64,000 bases of DNA from Flavisphingopyxis soli (GTDB taxonomy: Bacteria > Pseudomonadota > Alphaproteobacteria > Sphingomonadales > Sphingomonadaceae): positions 831,001-895,000 of the forward strand of contig NZ_VOPY01000001.1 in assembly GCF_007995095.1 (NCBI RefSeq), given 5' to 3'. The notes under the pieces were generated by a model. It did not search any database, was not told where the DNA came from, and saw only the letters and a list, made by a program, of their open reading frames with translations. Below, in pieces: positions 44,278 to 53,348 of this stretch (positions within the stretch are counted from its first letter, which is position 1; each line of letters opens with the position of its first letter). The translations under genes were made by a program, and so were the position numbers.

Positions 44278-44631
44278 ATGGGACGGCTGACCCGGTTGCC
44301 TTCTCGGATCGGAACGCTCGCCTCCTCCAAGATCAAGTCACCGACCGGGCGCGCCGAGATCGACGCGGCTCGCGACAAACTGCCCTGGCGGCGATGGTAC
44401 AAGACTGCGCGATGGCAGGCGCTGCGATGGCGCGCGCTGATCCGCGATGCGTTCACCTGCCAGATGTGCGGGCATGTCGGGCCGAGCCCCGAGATGGTCG
44501 CCGATCATCGCCGACCTCACAAGGGCGACGAGCGGCTGTTCTTCGACGAAGAGAACGTCTGGACGCTGTGCAAGACGCCTTGTCACGACAGCGTGAAGCA
44601 GCGCGAAGAGCGCGCTGCCCAGCGACGATAG
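44278..44631 (+). CDS. HNH endonuclease of the packaging module
   Basis: A 117-residue HNH protein. It has CQMCG then VADHRRPHKGDERLFFDEENVWTLCKTPCHDSVKQ, giving two zinc Cys pairs and the H-N-H residues. ATG 44,278 (MGRLTRLPSRIGTL) gives the usual phage N terminus; ATG 44,221 would add 19 residues. HNH proteins just upstream of terminase in HK97-like phages are needed for cos cleavage. Confidence 0.88.
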   Translation: MGRLTRLPSRIGTLASSKIKSPTGRAEIDAARDKLPWRRWYKTARWQALRWRALIRDAFTCQMCGHVGPSPEMVADHRRPHKGDERLFFDEENVWTLCKTPCHDSVKQREERAAQRR

Positions 44632-44698
44632 GGGGGGGTGAAAAGTCCACAGGGCCGGAGCGCCTAGACCTCCGTCCCTCCAACGCAGGGAATTTTTT

Positions 44699-45145
44699 TT
44701 GAGTGATTGGGATTTTGACCTGCTTGGTGATCGGATCCCGGAGGGGTTCGGTCGGCGCGGTCGGCCCCCGCATGTGCCGAGTGACGAAAACCGGCAGAAA
44801 GTCATACTGTTGGCGGCGTTCGACAAGAACGAGGAACAGATTGCCGCGGCGCTTTCGATCACGCCGCCTACGCTGAGGAAACATTATTTTCGCGAGCTGA
44901 AGTTCCGGCTGGAGTCGCGCCAGCGGCTCGAGGGGAAGCTGCTGCTCGCGCTGGTCCAGCAGGTCGAGGCGGGCAACGTGTCGGCGATCGATAAGCTGTG
45001 GAAGCGGCTCGACCGGCATGACCTGGCGCTGCCGGCGAAACGGCCGGTGCCGGCGAAGGCGAAGAAGCTCGGCAAGAAAGAGCAGTCGATCATTGATGCC
45101 CGCGAGGGCGCAAGCGATAGCGGATGGGGTCCCCTGATCCACTAG
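44699..45145 (+). CDS. Terminase small subunit-like protein
   Basis: A 148-residue protein from TTG 44,699, with an AGGGAA ribosome site six bases upstream. RRGRPPHVPSDENRQKVILLAAFDKNEEQIAAALSITPPTLRKHYF is a DNA-binding HTH of the sort that recognises the packaging site. The C terminus is basic. A run of eight T lies directly before the start codon. It overlaps terL by 22 bases. Confidence 0.75.
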   Translation: MSDWDFDLLGDRIPEGFGRRGRPPHVPSDENRQKVILLAAFDKNEEQIAAALSITPPTLRKHYFRELKFRLESRQRLEGKLLLALVQQVEAGNVSAIDKLWKRLDRHDLALPAKRPVPAKAKKLGKKEQSIIDAREGASDSGWGPLIH

Positions 45146-46839
45146 AGTGGGACTTCTCGTGCCCCGATTGGGAGCAGCGGTTGCGCGATCAGCGCTCGCT
45201 GCTGCCCGATCTGCCGCTCGATGAAGTCGAAGCGTCACGCGCGGTCTCGATCTTCGACCGGCTGCGCCTGCCGGACGTTCCGGGGCAACCGGCGTTCGCC
45301 GATGCTGCAGGCGACTGGGCGCGCGACATGGTCCGGGCGATCTTCGGGTCGCTGGTCGATGGCGAGCGGATGGTCCCCGAGCTGTTCGAGCTCGTGCCGA
45401 AGAAGAACGCGAAGACGACAAACGGCGCAGCGATCATGGTCGTCGCGCTGCTGATGAATTTGAGACCGAGGGCGGAGTTCGTCCTGGTTGGCCCGACGCA
45501 GGAGATCGCCGACCTGGCGTTCCAGCAAGCGTCGGGAATCATCGATGCGGATCCCGACGGGTATCTGCAGAAGCGGTTCCAGGTGCAGGAGCACGTCAAG
45601 ACGATCGTCGACCGGACGAACAACGCGCGGCTGAAGGTCAAGACGTTCGACCTGAAGGTGGCGACGGGCGCGAAGCCCGCGGGCGTGCTGATCGACGAGC
45701 TGCACCTGATGGCGGGCATGCCGCATGCGGCGCGCGTGATCGGGCAATTGCGGGGTGGCATGATCGCCAACCCGGAAGCGTTCCTGATCTTCATCACGAC
45801 GCAGTCGGACGAGCCGCCTGCCGGGGCGTTCAAGGCCGAGCTCGACTATGCGAGGGCTGTGCGCGACGGCCGCATTCCGCAGGGCCGCGTCCTGCCGATG
45901 CTGTACGAGTTTCCCGAGGCGATGCAGATCGCCGAGGAAAAGCCGTGGCGCGACCCGGCATGCTGGCCGATGGTGCTGCCCAACCTGGGGCGTTCGATTA
46001 CGGTCGACCGGCTGAAGAAGGAATTCAGGGCCGCGCGCGAAAAGGGCGAGGCCGAGGAACGGCGCTGGGCATCGCAGCACCTGAACATCGAGATCGGGCT
46101 GGCACTGCACAGCGATCGCTGGATCGGTGCCGACCTGTGGCCACGCGCGGTCGACGTGACGCTGAGCTATGCGGAGCTGATCGCGCGGAGCGAGGTCATC
46201 GTCGCGGGCATCGACGGGGGCGGGCTGGACGACCTTATGGGCCTCGGCCTGATCGGCCGGTGCCGGGAAACGAAGAACTGGCTGGGCTGGGGACACGCCT
46301 GGGCGCAGCCGGAAGTATTCGACAAGCGCAAGGAAATCGCGGCGCGGCTACAGGACTTCGCCGACGAAGGCGACCTGACGGTGTGCGAGGATCCGACCGA
46401 GGACATTCGTGGCCTGGCGGATATCATCGAGGAATTGAACACGCTGGGATTGTTGCCGGCGGAGAACGCGGTCGGGCTGGACCCGCAAGGGGTCGGCGCC
46501 CTGATCGACGAGCTGAGCGGTCGCGGCATAGCCGAAGCGCAGATGATCGGCATCGCACAAGGGTTTCGGCTCTCCTCCGCGGTGTGGGGCCTCGAGCGCA
46601 AGTTGAAGGACGGGACATTCGTCCATGCGCCCCAGGCGCTGATGAACTGGTGCGTCGGCAACGCGAAAACGGAGCAAAGGGGCAATGCGGTGCTGATCAC
46701 GAAACAGACGGCCGGAAAGGCCAAGATCGATCCGTTGATCGCGATGTTCAACGCGGTGTCGCTGATGGGCCGGAACCCGGTTGCGGAAGGGGACAATAAT
46801 GGCGGACTCGACAGGTACCTGGAGCGGTTGAGCGCCTGA
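45124..46839 (+). CDS. terL: Terminase large subunit
   Basis: A 571-residue HK97-type packaging motor. ATPase: Walker A-like PKKNAKT (LVPKKNAKTTNGAA) and Walker B VLIDELH. Nuclease: GIDGGGLDDLMGLG provides the first metal-binding Asp, with later acidic residues (VGLDPQGVG, KIDPLIAMFNAV). Length is normal. It follows the small subunit and precedes the portal. Confidence 0.93.
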   Translation: MGSPDPLEWDFSCPDWEQRLRDQRSLLPDLPLDEVEASRAVSIFDRLRLPDVPGQPAFADAAGDWARDMVRAIFGSLVDGERMVPELFELVPKKNAKTTNGAAIMVVALLMNLRPRAEFVLVGPTQEIADLAFQQASGIIDADPDGYLQKRFQVQEHVKTIVDRTNNARLKVKTFDLKVATGAKPAGVLIDELHLMAGMPHAARVIGQLRGGMIANPEAFLIFITTQSDEPPAGAFKAELDYARAVRDGRIPQGRVLPMLYEFPEAMQIAEEKPWRDPACWPMVLPNLGRSITVDRLKKEFRAAREKGEAEERRWASQHLNIEIGLALHSDRWIGADLWPRAVDVTLSYAELIARSEVIVAGIDGGGLDDLMGLGLIGRCRETKNWLGWGHAWAQPEVFDKRKEIAARLQDFADEGDLTVCEDPTEDIRGLADIIEELNTLGLLPAENAVGLDPQGVGALIDELSGRGIAEAQMIGIAQGFRLSSAVWGLERKLKDGTFVHAPQALMNWCVGNAKTEQRGNAVLITKQTAGKAKIDPLIAMFNAVSLMGRNPVAEGDNNGGLDRYLERLSA

Positions 46840-46840
46840 T

Positions 46841-48064
46841 ATGGGAATTGTCCGGCGCATGCTCGCCTTCACAGGTATATACCCCGACACGGGGTTCGAA
46901 GTGGCTTCGGCCTCCGGGCGCATGGGGAGCGACATGTCGCGCGCGAATATTTGCGTCGATGCGGAAACGGCGATGCGCTTCGCGGCATTCTTCGCCTGCG
47001 CGCGCATCCTCGCCTCGTCGATCGCGTCGCTATCTTTGCCGCTGTACGAGCGGATCGAAGGCGGGACGCGGCGCACGGCAAGCGAGCATCCGCTCTATGC
47101 GGTGTTGCACGATGCGCCGAATGCCGACCAGACTACGGTCGACTATTTCGAACAGATGGTCCTCGGCCTGTTGCTGGCTGGCGATCACTTTGCGCTCAAG
47201 CATCGAGGGACCTCGGGGCAACTGGTCGCGCTGGAACCGATCAAGGGCCGCGTCACCGTTGGCCGTGGCGATCGCGGGCAGCGACTGTATCGCTGGCACG
47301 AGGGGAGTTCCGAGGTCGAAAAAACCGAAGACGACGTGTTCCATGTCATGGGTTTCGGCGGGGGACCGCTGCGCGGATTGTCGGTGCTCGGAGCGGCACG
47401 CGAGACGTTGGGCCTGGGCATCGCTGCAGACCGATCTGCCGCGGGCATGTTCCGCAACGGGATGCGTCCGAGCGGAACGATCAATTACGACAAGTTCCTC
47501 GACGAGGAACAGTACGAGAGTGTCAAGCAGCGCATCGCCGATCATTTCACCGGCGCGGACAACCATGGCCGGCCGTTCATTCTCGAAGGCGGATTCAAAT
47601 GGGGGGCCGTCCAGATGAACGCGGACGACGCCCAGCTTCTGGAAAGCCGGAAATTCTCGATCGAGGAAATCTGCCGGTTCTTCGGCGTGCCTCCGTTCAT
47701 GATCGGGCACAGCGAGAAGTCGACCAGCTGGGGGACGGGGATCGAGCAGCAGCTGCTCGGGTTTCAGAAGTTCACGCTCGGGCCCTGGCTGAAACGCATC
47801 GAGAAGGCGATCGGGCGGCAATTGCTCAAGCCGGAGGAACGCAAGCGGTTCTTCGCGGAGTTCAACCTGGAGTCGCTGCTGCGCGCCGACACGGCCGCGC
47901 GATCGACTTTCTACAAGGAAATGACGGGCATCGGCGCGATGACGGTCAACGAGGTGCGCGCCAAGGAAAACCTGCCCCCCATCGAAGGCGGCGAAGTCGC
48001 GCGGATCCAGATGCAAAATGTACCACTGACCGATGCCGGCAAGGGAGTGACGACCAATGTTTGA
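46841..48064 (+). CDS. Portal protein, HK97 family
   Basis: A 407-residue portal. MRFAAFFACARILASSIASLSLPLYE, the stem region and the family stretch EEICRFFGVPPFMIGHSEKSTSWGTGIEQQ are diagnostic of HK97 gp3-type portals. It forms the dodecameric DNA gate where terminase docks. It starts one base after the terL stop and overlaps the protease gene by eight bases. Confidence 0.93.
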   Translation: MGIVRRMLAFTGIYPDTGFEVASASGRMGSDMSRANICVDAETAMRFAAFFACARILASSIASLSLPLYERIEGGTRRTASEHPLYAVLHDAPNADQTTVDYFEQMVLGLLLAGDHFALKHRGTSGQLVALEPIKGRVTVGRGDRGQRLYRWHEGSSEVEKTEDDVFHVMGFGGGPLRGLSVLGAARETLGLGIAADRSAAGMFRNGMRPSGTINYDKFLDEEQYESVKQRIADHFTGADNHGRPFILEGGFKWGAVQMNADDAQLLESRKFSIEEICRFFGVPPFMIGHSEKSTSWGTGIEQQLLGFQKFTLGPWLKRIEKAIGRQLLKPEERKRFFAEFNLESLLRADTAARSTFYKEMTGIGAMTVNEVRAKENLPPIEGGEVARIQMQNVPLTDAGKGVTTNV

Positions 48065-48752
48065 CACCAAGCGCAGGCTGAAAGTGCGGGACTTCGATCT
48101 CGACCTGAAGGCGGACGGCGTGGCCGAGGACGGCACCTTCACCGGATACGGTTCGGTTTTCGGTGTCGTCGACAGCTATAACGAGGTCGTGGCGCCAGGC
48201 GCGTTTGCGGACAGCTTGAAGGAGCTTCAGGCGAAGGGGCGCAAGATCCCGGTCCTGTGGCAGCACATGGAGCGCGAGCCGATCGGCGCCTATGATGAAG
48301 TCGTCGAGGACGGGCACGGATTGAAGGTCGCGGGACGGCTGCTGATCGACGGCGTCGCCCGCGCCAAGGAAGCGCAGCAGCTGATGCAGGCCGGCATCGT
48401 GAGCGGCCTGTCGATCGGATACTGGGTCCGCGAATCGAGCTTCGACGAAAAGACGAAAATCCGCACGCTCGAGCGGCTCGACCTGGTCGAGATATCGCTC
48501 GTGACCTTTCCCGCATGCGACGACGCGCGGATCGAAGCGGTCAAGATGAAGCTGGCGCATGGCCAGCTGCCCGAACTTCCCGAATTCGAAAAGTACCTGC
48601 GCGAGGCAGGCTTTTCCAAATCCCAGGCCGCAGCGGTTGCCAATCGCGGCCTGGGTCACCTGCTCCGGAGCGAGTCCGAGGGCGCGGCAGCCAGTGGTGC
48701 GGCGAAAGCCTTCACCAGTGCGGTAGCTGATTTCCAGCTGCCTTCCCTCTGA
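48057..48752 (+). CDS. Prohead protease, HK97 family (U35)
   Basis: A 231-residue serine protease. FTGYGSVFGVVDSYNEVVAPGAFADSL, LWQHMEREPIGAY (His) and GIVSGLSIGYWV (Ser) followed by LVEISLVTFPACDDA are the hallmark motifs. It removes the delta domain of the capsid protein during maturation. Confidence 0.93.
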   Translation: MFDTKRRLKVRDFDLDLKADGVAEDGTFTGYGSVFGVVDSYNEVVAPGAFADSLKELQAKGRKIPVLWQHMEREPIGAYDEVVEDGHGLKVAGRLLIDGVARAKEAQQLMQAGIVSGLSIGYWVRESSFDEKTKIRTLERLDLVEISLVTFPACDDARIEAVKMKLAHGQLPELPEFEKYLREAGFSKSQAAAVANRGLGHLLRSESEGAAASGAAKAFTSAVADFQLPSL

Positions 48753-48766
48753 AATTGGAGCGTAAA

Positions 48767-50119
48767 ATGAAACACCTCAGTTACATGATCATCGCGATCA
48801 TCGCGGTCGCCGCGATGATCTTCACGCCCGACGTTGCGATGGCAGCGACCGGCGCAGCAGCAGTCGGAGGCCTCGGATTCAAGTCGCTTGCGATGGCGGG
48901 CCTCGCCCTTCCCGCGGCTCGTGAATTCGGCCGCAAGAACGATGGCGGCGACGCGTCACCGACCACCGAAGCGGATCTCAAGACCGCGGCTGACACGCTG
49001 AAAAAGGCGACCGACGACGTCAAGGAATTCGCCACCCGCGCTGAGGCACGGCTGAAGGCCGGCGAGGATTTGTCGAAGGAAGCCAAGGCCGCTGCCGACA
49101 AGTTGCTGACCGAAGTCGAAGCGATCCGCGCGACGCATGATGCGCTCGAGCAGAAGCTTTCGCGCAGCCCCGGCACGCCCGAGCGGCAGAAGTCGTACGG
49201 CGAGCAGATCGTCGGTTCGGACGAGTACAAGGCGATGAAATCGGGCGGCAGCGGCGGTCGCATGAAGCTGTTGATGAAGGCGATCACGTCGGCCAGCACC
49301 GATGTCGAGCCGATGCGCGATCGCGAGACGGTGCAGATGCCGCGCCGCGGCCTTTTCGTTCGCGACCTGCTCGATGTCGTTCCGACCAGCTCGTCGTCGA
49401 TCGATTACATGCGCCAGTCGGTGCGCGACAACCAGTCGGCGCCGGTCGCCGAGAGCGCCGCCAAGCCGTATTCGAACTACGCCTGGGAAAAGGTGTCGGT
49501 TGCGGTGCGGACGATCGCTCACCTCGCCAAGCTGACACGCCAGGCGGTGGACGACGACGTCCAGCTGCAGGGCGAAGTCGACAGCGAAATGCGGTTCGGC
49601 CTGAGGCTGACCGAAGAAGCGCAGCTGTTGTTCGGCGACAATACGGGCGAAAACCTGAACGGCCTGGTGCCGCAGGCGACCGCCTATGCCGATCCGACCG
49701 GCGGAGCGATTACCGCGGAAACGCAGATCGATACGCTTCGGTTGGCAGCACTGCAGGCGGAGCTGTCGCTCTATCCGTCGGACGGCTTCGTGCTCAACCC
49801 GATCGACTGGGCGATCATCGAGCTGACCAAGACGACCGAGGGCGCGTACATCTTCGCGAACCCGACGGGTCTTGCCGGTCCGACGCTGTGGGGCAAGCCG
49901 GTGGTTGCGACTCCGGCGATGACCGAGGACAAGTTCCTCTCTGGCGGTTTCAAGCGTCAGCGGCTGTACGATCGCATGGACATCGAGGTGCTGATCGCCA
50001 GCGAAAATGCAGACGACTTCGAGAAGAACATGTACACGATGCGCGCCGAAGAGCGCCTTGCGCTGGCCGCGCGCACGCCGGCTGCGCTGATCTACGGCGA
50101 CTTCGGCCGCATTGTCTAA
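48767..50119 (+). CDS. Major capsid protein, HK97 family, with hydrophobic N terminus
   Basis: A 450-residue capsid protein. The mature HK97 fold occupies ~160-450 (RGLFVRDLLDVVPTSSSSIDYMR, LARLTRQ-like HLAKLTRQAVDDD, GFVLNPIDWAIIELTK, GKPVVATPAM). Residues ~60-130 are a helical delta/scaffold domain. Unusually, residues 1-55 form a signal-peptide-like helix ending AMA and a second hydrophobic stretch. ATG 48,767 has a TTGGAG ribosome site and is preferred to TTG 48,755. Confidence 0.9.
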   Translation: MKHLSYMIIAIIAVAAMIFTPDVAMAATGAAAVGGLGFKSLAMAGLALPAAREFGRKNDGGDASPTTEADLKTAADTLKKATDDVKEFATRAEARLKAGEDLSKEAKAAADKLLTEVEAIRATHDALEQKLSRSPGTPERQKSYGEQIVGSDEYKAMKSGGSGGRMKLLMKAITSASTDVEPMRDRETVQMPRRGLFVRDLLDVVPTSSSSIDYMRQSVRDNQSAPVAESAAKPYSNYAWEKVSVAVRTIAHLAKLTRQAVDDDVQLQGEVDSEMRFGLRLTEEAQLLFGDNTGENLNGLVPQATAYADPTGGAITAETQIDTLRLAALQAELSLYPSDGFVLNPIDWAIIELTKTTEGAYIFANPTGLAGPTLWGKPVVATPAMTEDKFLSGGFKRQRLYDRMDIEVLIASENADDFEKNMYTMRAEERLALAARTPAALIYGDFGRIV

Positions 50120-50140
50120 ACGACATAGCTAACTCGATCG

Positions 50141-50165
50141 GGCGGGGCTTCGGCCCCGCCTTTTC
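50141..50165 (+). terminator. Terminator after the capsid gene
   Basis: GGCGGGGC-TTCG-GCCCCGCC followed by TTTTC, an 8-bp GC stem with a stable tetraloop. It could reduce readthrough into the tail genes or stabilise capsid mRNA. A second weaker hairpin (CTCGAAC...GTTCGAG) follows. Confidence 0.88.
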
Positions 50166-50208
50166 TCGAACTCGCGCGGTCGCGCCGGTTCGAGAAGGGA
50201 GATTGATC

Positions 50209-50421
50209 ATGGCGAAATTCAAGGTGCTGCGCGAACACCGCGGCGACAAGCAGTATTCCGAGGGCGACACCCGCACGGCCGAGCCGAGCGTGGTCGCGCA
50301 CCTGGTCGATGCTGGTATTCTCGCGCCGGTCGACAGCGGAAAGAAGAAGCCTGCTGCCGCCAAGAAGGCGAAAACGCCGGGCAACAAGAAGGCCCCGACG
50401 CCCGACAACAAGGCGGTCTAA
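50209..50421 (+). CDS. Small protein with a Lys-rich tail, head region
   Basis: A 70-residue protein (MAKFKVLREHRGDKQYSEGDTRTAEPSVVAHLVDAGIL) with a flexible Lys/Ala/Pro tail. Many HK97-like phages have such a small gene after the capsid. AGGGAGA ribosome site eight bases ahead. Confidence 0.7.
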   Translation: MAKFKVLREHRGDKQYSEGDTRTAEPSVVAHLVDAGILAPVDSGKKKPAAAKKAKTPGNKKAPTPDNKAV

Positions 50422-50442
50422 GGCGGCAGCGCCGGTCACGAC

Positions 50443-51009
50443 ATGACGTTCACTCTCCAGAGCGAGCCGTTCGACGGTGAGGCCGTCCTGCCGCTGGACG
50501 ATGCGAAGGCGCATCTGCGTGTCCTCAACGGTGACGAGGACGCGTTGATCGCGGCGTTGCGCGATGCGGCGATCGACTGGGTCGAGCGGTACTGCGCGAT
50601 CTCGCTGTCGGCGCGGGCGTTCACCTATTCGGGTGACGGGTTCCCGGCGCGGTTCCGGTTGCCGTATGCTCCCGCGACCGACGTGACGGCGATCACGACG
50701 TTCGACACCAGCGGGGCGGCTGTCGCGATGGATCCGGCCGACTGGCAGTTCAGGGCCGGGCACCTTTACCCGGCGATCGGGAGCAGCTGGCCGTCGGTCC
50801 TGAACGGCGCCGGTTCGGTGACGGTGACGTTCACGGCGGGATACGCCAGCGCGGCCGACATTCCGCCCGCGATACTGTCGGCAGTGAAGCTGTTGACGGG
50901 GCATTTGTTCAAGCAGCGCGAGGCGACGATTTCGGGGCAGGTGGTGACCGAGGTGCCGTTCGGCGTCACGGCCCTGTTGGCGGCGTTTCGCACGCCGGTG
51001 ATCGGCTGA
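50443..51009 (+). CDS. Head-tail connector, gp6-like
   Basis: A 188-residue protein. LDDAKAHLRVLNGDEDALIAALRDAAIDWVERYC is the typical N-terminal helix pair of HK97 gp6/DUF connectors, and the C-terminal helix AILSAVKLLTGHLFKQRE fits. It joins the portal to the tail adaptor. Confidence 0.85.
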   Translation: MTFTLQSEPFDGEAVLPLDDAKAHLRVLNGDEDALIAALRDAAIDWVERYCAISLSARAFTYSGDGFPARFRLPYAPATDVTAITTFDTSGAAVAMDPADWQFRAGHLYPAIGSSWPSVLNGAGSVTVTFTAGYASAADIPPAILSAVKLLTGHLFKQREATISGQVVTEVPFGVTALLAAFRTPVIG

Positions 51010-51013
51010 CGCC

Positions 51014-51340
51014 ATGGATGCGGGAGAGCGGGACCGACTGATCGTGTTCCAGGCGGTGACAAGCGCAGAGAACGACTTCGGCGAGCCCGTGGGGACTGGA
51101 TTTGCCGAGGTCGGGCGCGAATGGGCCAAGATCACCTATGGCACGGGTTCGGAAAGGCGCGAGGCGGGTATCGAGGGCAATGACCTGCCAGCGACATTCC
51201 GCACGCTGCAGAACGCGATGACGAGATCCATCACGACGAAACACGTCATCTATTTCGACGGCGCGGTCTGGGACATCACCAGCGCGGTACCGTGGAAGCG
51301 CGAAGACATGGATTTTACCGCACAGAGGAGAGCTTTATGA
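51014..51340 (+). CDS. Head closure / head-tail adaptor protein
   Basis: A 108-residue protein whose opening MDAGERDRLIVFQAVTSAENDFGEP and beta-rich body with TTKHVIYFDGAVWDITSA match SPP1 gp16-type stoppers. Coupled to the next gene by ATGA. Confidence 0.85.
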   Translation: MDAGERDRLIVFQAVTSAENDFGEPVGTGFAEVGREWAKITYGTGSERREAGIEGNDLPATFRTLQNAMTRSITTKHVIYFDGAVWDITSAVPWKREDMDFTAQRRAL

Positions 51341-51636
51341 AGGTCCGGACATTGAAGCCGCACGGCAATGTTTTCGGCGCCCGCTACGCGAAGGCGGTGG
51401 GCGACGAATATGAGCATCCGCAGCCCGAAGCCGACATCGCGTTCGGCTATGTCGAGGACGCGACGTCGCCGGTCGATCTTGCCAAGATGGATGTCGCCGA
51501 GCTCCAGGAATTCGCGGCCAAGCGCACGATCCTCCTCCCTTCCGAGGGAGAAGGCACGGGCAAGGATGGCCGGGTCATCAAGGCCGACATGATTGCGACG
51601 ATCGAAGCGACCCTTGGGGTTCAGCAGGCAGGCTGA
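51337..51636 (+). CDS. Unknown structural-region protein
   Basis: A 99-residue protein starting MKVRTLKPHGNVFGARYAKA with a C-terminal LEM/HeH-like helix (DLAKMDVAELQEFAAKR). It starts inside the previous stop codon and has an AGAGGAG ribosome site. Confidence 0.7.
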   Translation: MKVRTLKPHGNVFGARYAKAVGDEYEHPQPEADIAFGYVEDATSPVDLAKMDVAELQEFAAKRTILLPSEGEGTGKDGRVIKADMIATIEATLGVQQAG

Positions 51637-52034
51637 TGCTCGATTTCTCGCTGAGCGGGATCGAGGAGGCGATCGCCAATATCAGGACCGTCGGCGCGGC
51701 GGTGAACGACGACAGCGTCGGTGAAAGCGCGCTGGCGGCGTTAGAGCCCGTCGCAGAGGATGCCCGGAGCCTGGCGCCCGTCGAAAGCGGTGACTTGCGC
51801 GACAGCATCGTGGTCAGCCTGACGCTGCCGGATGGTGGCGAGGCGTATTTCGACGGCAGGGCGGCGTTCGTCGGTCCGCTGACATCGAGCCAGTTCTATG
51901 CCTGGTTCGTGGAGATGGGGACAGTCAAGATGCGTGCCGAGCCGTTCCTGCTGCCGGCGATCGATGCCAACGAGGCGCTGGTGTTCGAAGTGCTCGGCGC
52001 AGGCGTCGGCCAGACGATCATGACCGCGGTCTGA
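51636..52034 (+). CDS. HK97 gp10-like tail component
   Basis: A 132-residue protein. APVESGDLRDSIVVSLTLPDG and QFYAWFVEMGTVKMRAEPFLLPAID are family signatures. It acts as a neck/tail-terminator partner. One-base overlap with the previous gene. Confidence 0.88.
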   Translation: MLDFSLSGIEEAIANIRTVGAAVNDDSVGESALAALEPVAEDARSLAPVESGDLRDSIVVSLTLPDGGEAYFDGRAAFVGPLTSSQFYAWFVEMGTVKMRAEPFLLPAIDANEALVFEVLGAGVGQTIMTAV

Positions 52035-52035
52035 C

Positions 52036-52455
52036 ATGGAAGAGGACCTGATTGCACGACTGCGCGCAGCCCCGGCGATAGCCGCGGTGGCGGGGGAATA
52101 TGACGGGCGCCCGACGGTCGACTGGATCGAGCGGCGATCGGATGCCAACGCTTCGTTTCCGGCATGCGTCCTGTCGATCGTCTCACCGGGGCGCGACTAC
52201 GACCAGGCGGGCCCGAGCGGCCTGCAGCAGCGGCGCGTGCGGTTCGAGTGCTTTGGATTAAGCTACGGTTCGGCGAAGCGGATGTCGCGCGCGATCATCG
52301 GGGTCATCGAGATGGCGCAGGTTGTCGGCGCGACGCGCTTCCACCGCGGCAAGCTGCAGTTCGAACGCGACATGCCGCCCGAGGACATCGGCGGCAACAT
52401 CAAGGTATTTCGCACCGTTCTCGATTTCTTCGTGCCCACTACCCCAACACAATAA
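52036..52455 (+). CDS. Tail completion protein, DUF3168-like
   Basis: A 139-residue protein. LIARLRAAPAIAAVAGEYDGRPTVDWIERR and VLSIVSPGRDYDQAGPSGLQQRRVRFECFG match DUF3168/tail-terminator proteins that cap the tail tube. Confidence 0.82.
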   Translation: MEEDLIARLRAAPAIAAVAGEYDGRPTVDWIERRSDANASFPACVLSIVSPGRDYDQAGPSGLQQRRVRFECFGLSYGSAKRMSRAIIGVIEMAQVVGATRFHRGKLQFERDMPPEDIGGNIKVFRTVLDFFVPTTPTQ

Positions 52456-52467
52456 AGGAGAATTATC

Positions 52468-52908
52468 ATGGCTGAAGGCGATGGCGTCCTGGCGGACGGA
52501 ACCGAGCTGTGGCTCACGAGCGGCGCACCGACGCCCCTGCTGACCAAGCTCAAGGGGCTGATGAGCGTCAACCGGCCCAATCTGTCGATCGCGAAGGAGG
52601 AATCGACCGATCACGACAGTGGCAAGGTCAAGACCTATATTCCCGGCCACGGCGATGTCGGCGAGCTCAAGGCAACGATCAAGTATGAGCCCGGCAGCGC
52701 GACCGACACGCTGATCCTCGAGCATCTGGCCAGCCGCGAGAAGCGTCCGTTCAAGATTGTGACGGTCGAGGAAGACGGGACGACGCAGGACAACACCGCA
52801 TCGATGTTCCTGACGTCCTACGAGCCCGACGATGCTCCGCTCGGCGGTATCCGCAAGGCGACGCTGACCGGCCAGCCCGGTCCGCTTAGCCAGGCGGCGA
52901 GCGTATAA
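52468..52908 (+). CDS. Major tail tube protein
   Basis: A 146-residue beta-rich protein with the tube-protein opening MAEGDGVLADGTELWLTSG and the long beta region ending TLTGQPGPLSQAA. A strong AAGGAG ribosome site is ahead. Its place before the G/GT gene supports the call. Confidence 0.85.
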   Translation: MAEGDGVLADGTELWLTSGAPTPLLTKLKGLMSVNRPNLSIAKEESTDHDSGKVKTYIPGHGDVGELKATIKYEPGSATDTLILEHLASREKRPFKIVTVEEDGTTQDNTASMFLTSYEPDDAPLGGIRKATLTGQPGPLSQAASV

Positions 52909-53348
52909 TGGGCAACGCGTTGGAAGGCAGCGCGCGGTTTACTTACGAGGGCCAGGATTATCTCCTGGTCCTCAATAACCGCGTCTGGATCGAGGCGGAG
53001 AACATCCTCGGCTATTCGATCCTCGATGTCGTCGAGGAGCTTCGCGTGGCGCTGGAAAATGGGCGCAATCCCAAGCTGGCGCACATGGCGGCGGTGGTGT
53101 GCGGTGGCCTGCGCCAGAACCATCCTGATATCAGCGAAGACGACGTTCTGGGCATGTTCTTCAGCGGCGATGCGGGCTTTCGCAACGCGGTGCTCGAGGC
53201 GATGCAGGGCGCGCAAATGCCGACGAGCGGCGCGGCAACGGCGAGCGCGGTGGGAAACGCGCAGAAGCGGAAAGCGCCGGGTGGGACTGGGAAGAAATCT
53301 TCGAACGCTGGTGCCAGGGCGGGTTCGCGCCAGACGCGTTCTGGATAG
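52908..53348 (+). CDS. Tail assembly chaperone G
   Basis: A 146-residue chaperone (FTYEGQDYLLVLNNRVWIEAENILGYSILDVVEELR). The 0-frame product ends in a Lys/Arg/Gly-rich tail that is likely the less important reading. A GGGAAAC slippery heptamer at 53,252 is exactly in phase for a -1 shift into the T frame, as in lambda. Confidence 0.85.
   Translation: MGNALEGSARFTYEGQDYLLVLNNRVWIEAENILGYSILDVVEELRVALENGRNPKLAHMAAVVCGGLRQNHPDISEDDVLGMFFSGDAGFRNAVLEAMQGAQMPTSGAATASAVGNAQKRKAPGGTGKKSSNAGARAGSRQTRSG
53252..53258 (+). promoter_or_regulatory. GGGAAAC slippery site for -1 frameshift
   Basis: G GGA AAC read in the frame of gene G (GGA at 53,253-53,255, AAC at 53,256-53,258). Slipping back one base lets translation continue in the T frame from 53,258. 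This heptamer is a classical slip site and its phase is correct. Confidence 0.88.
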
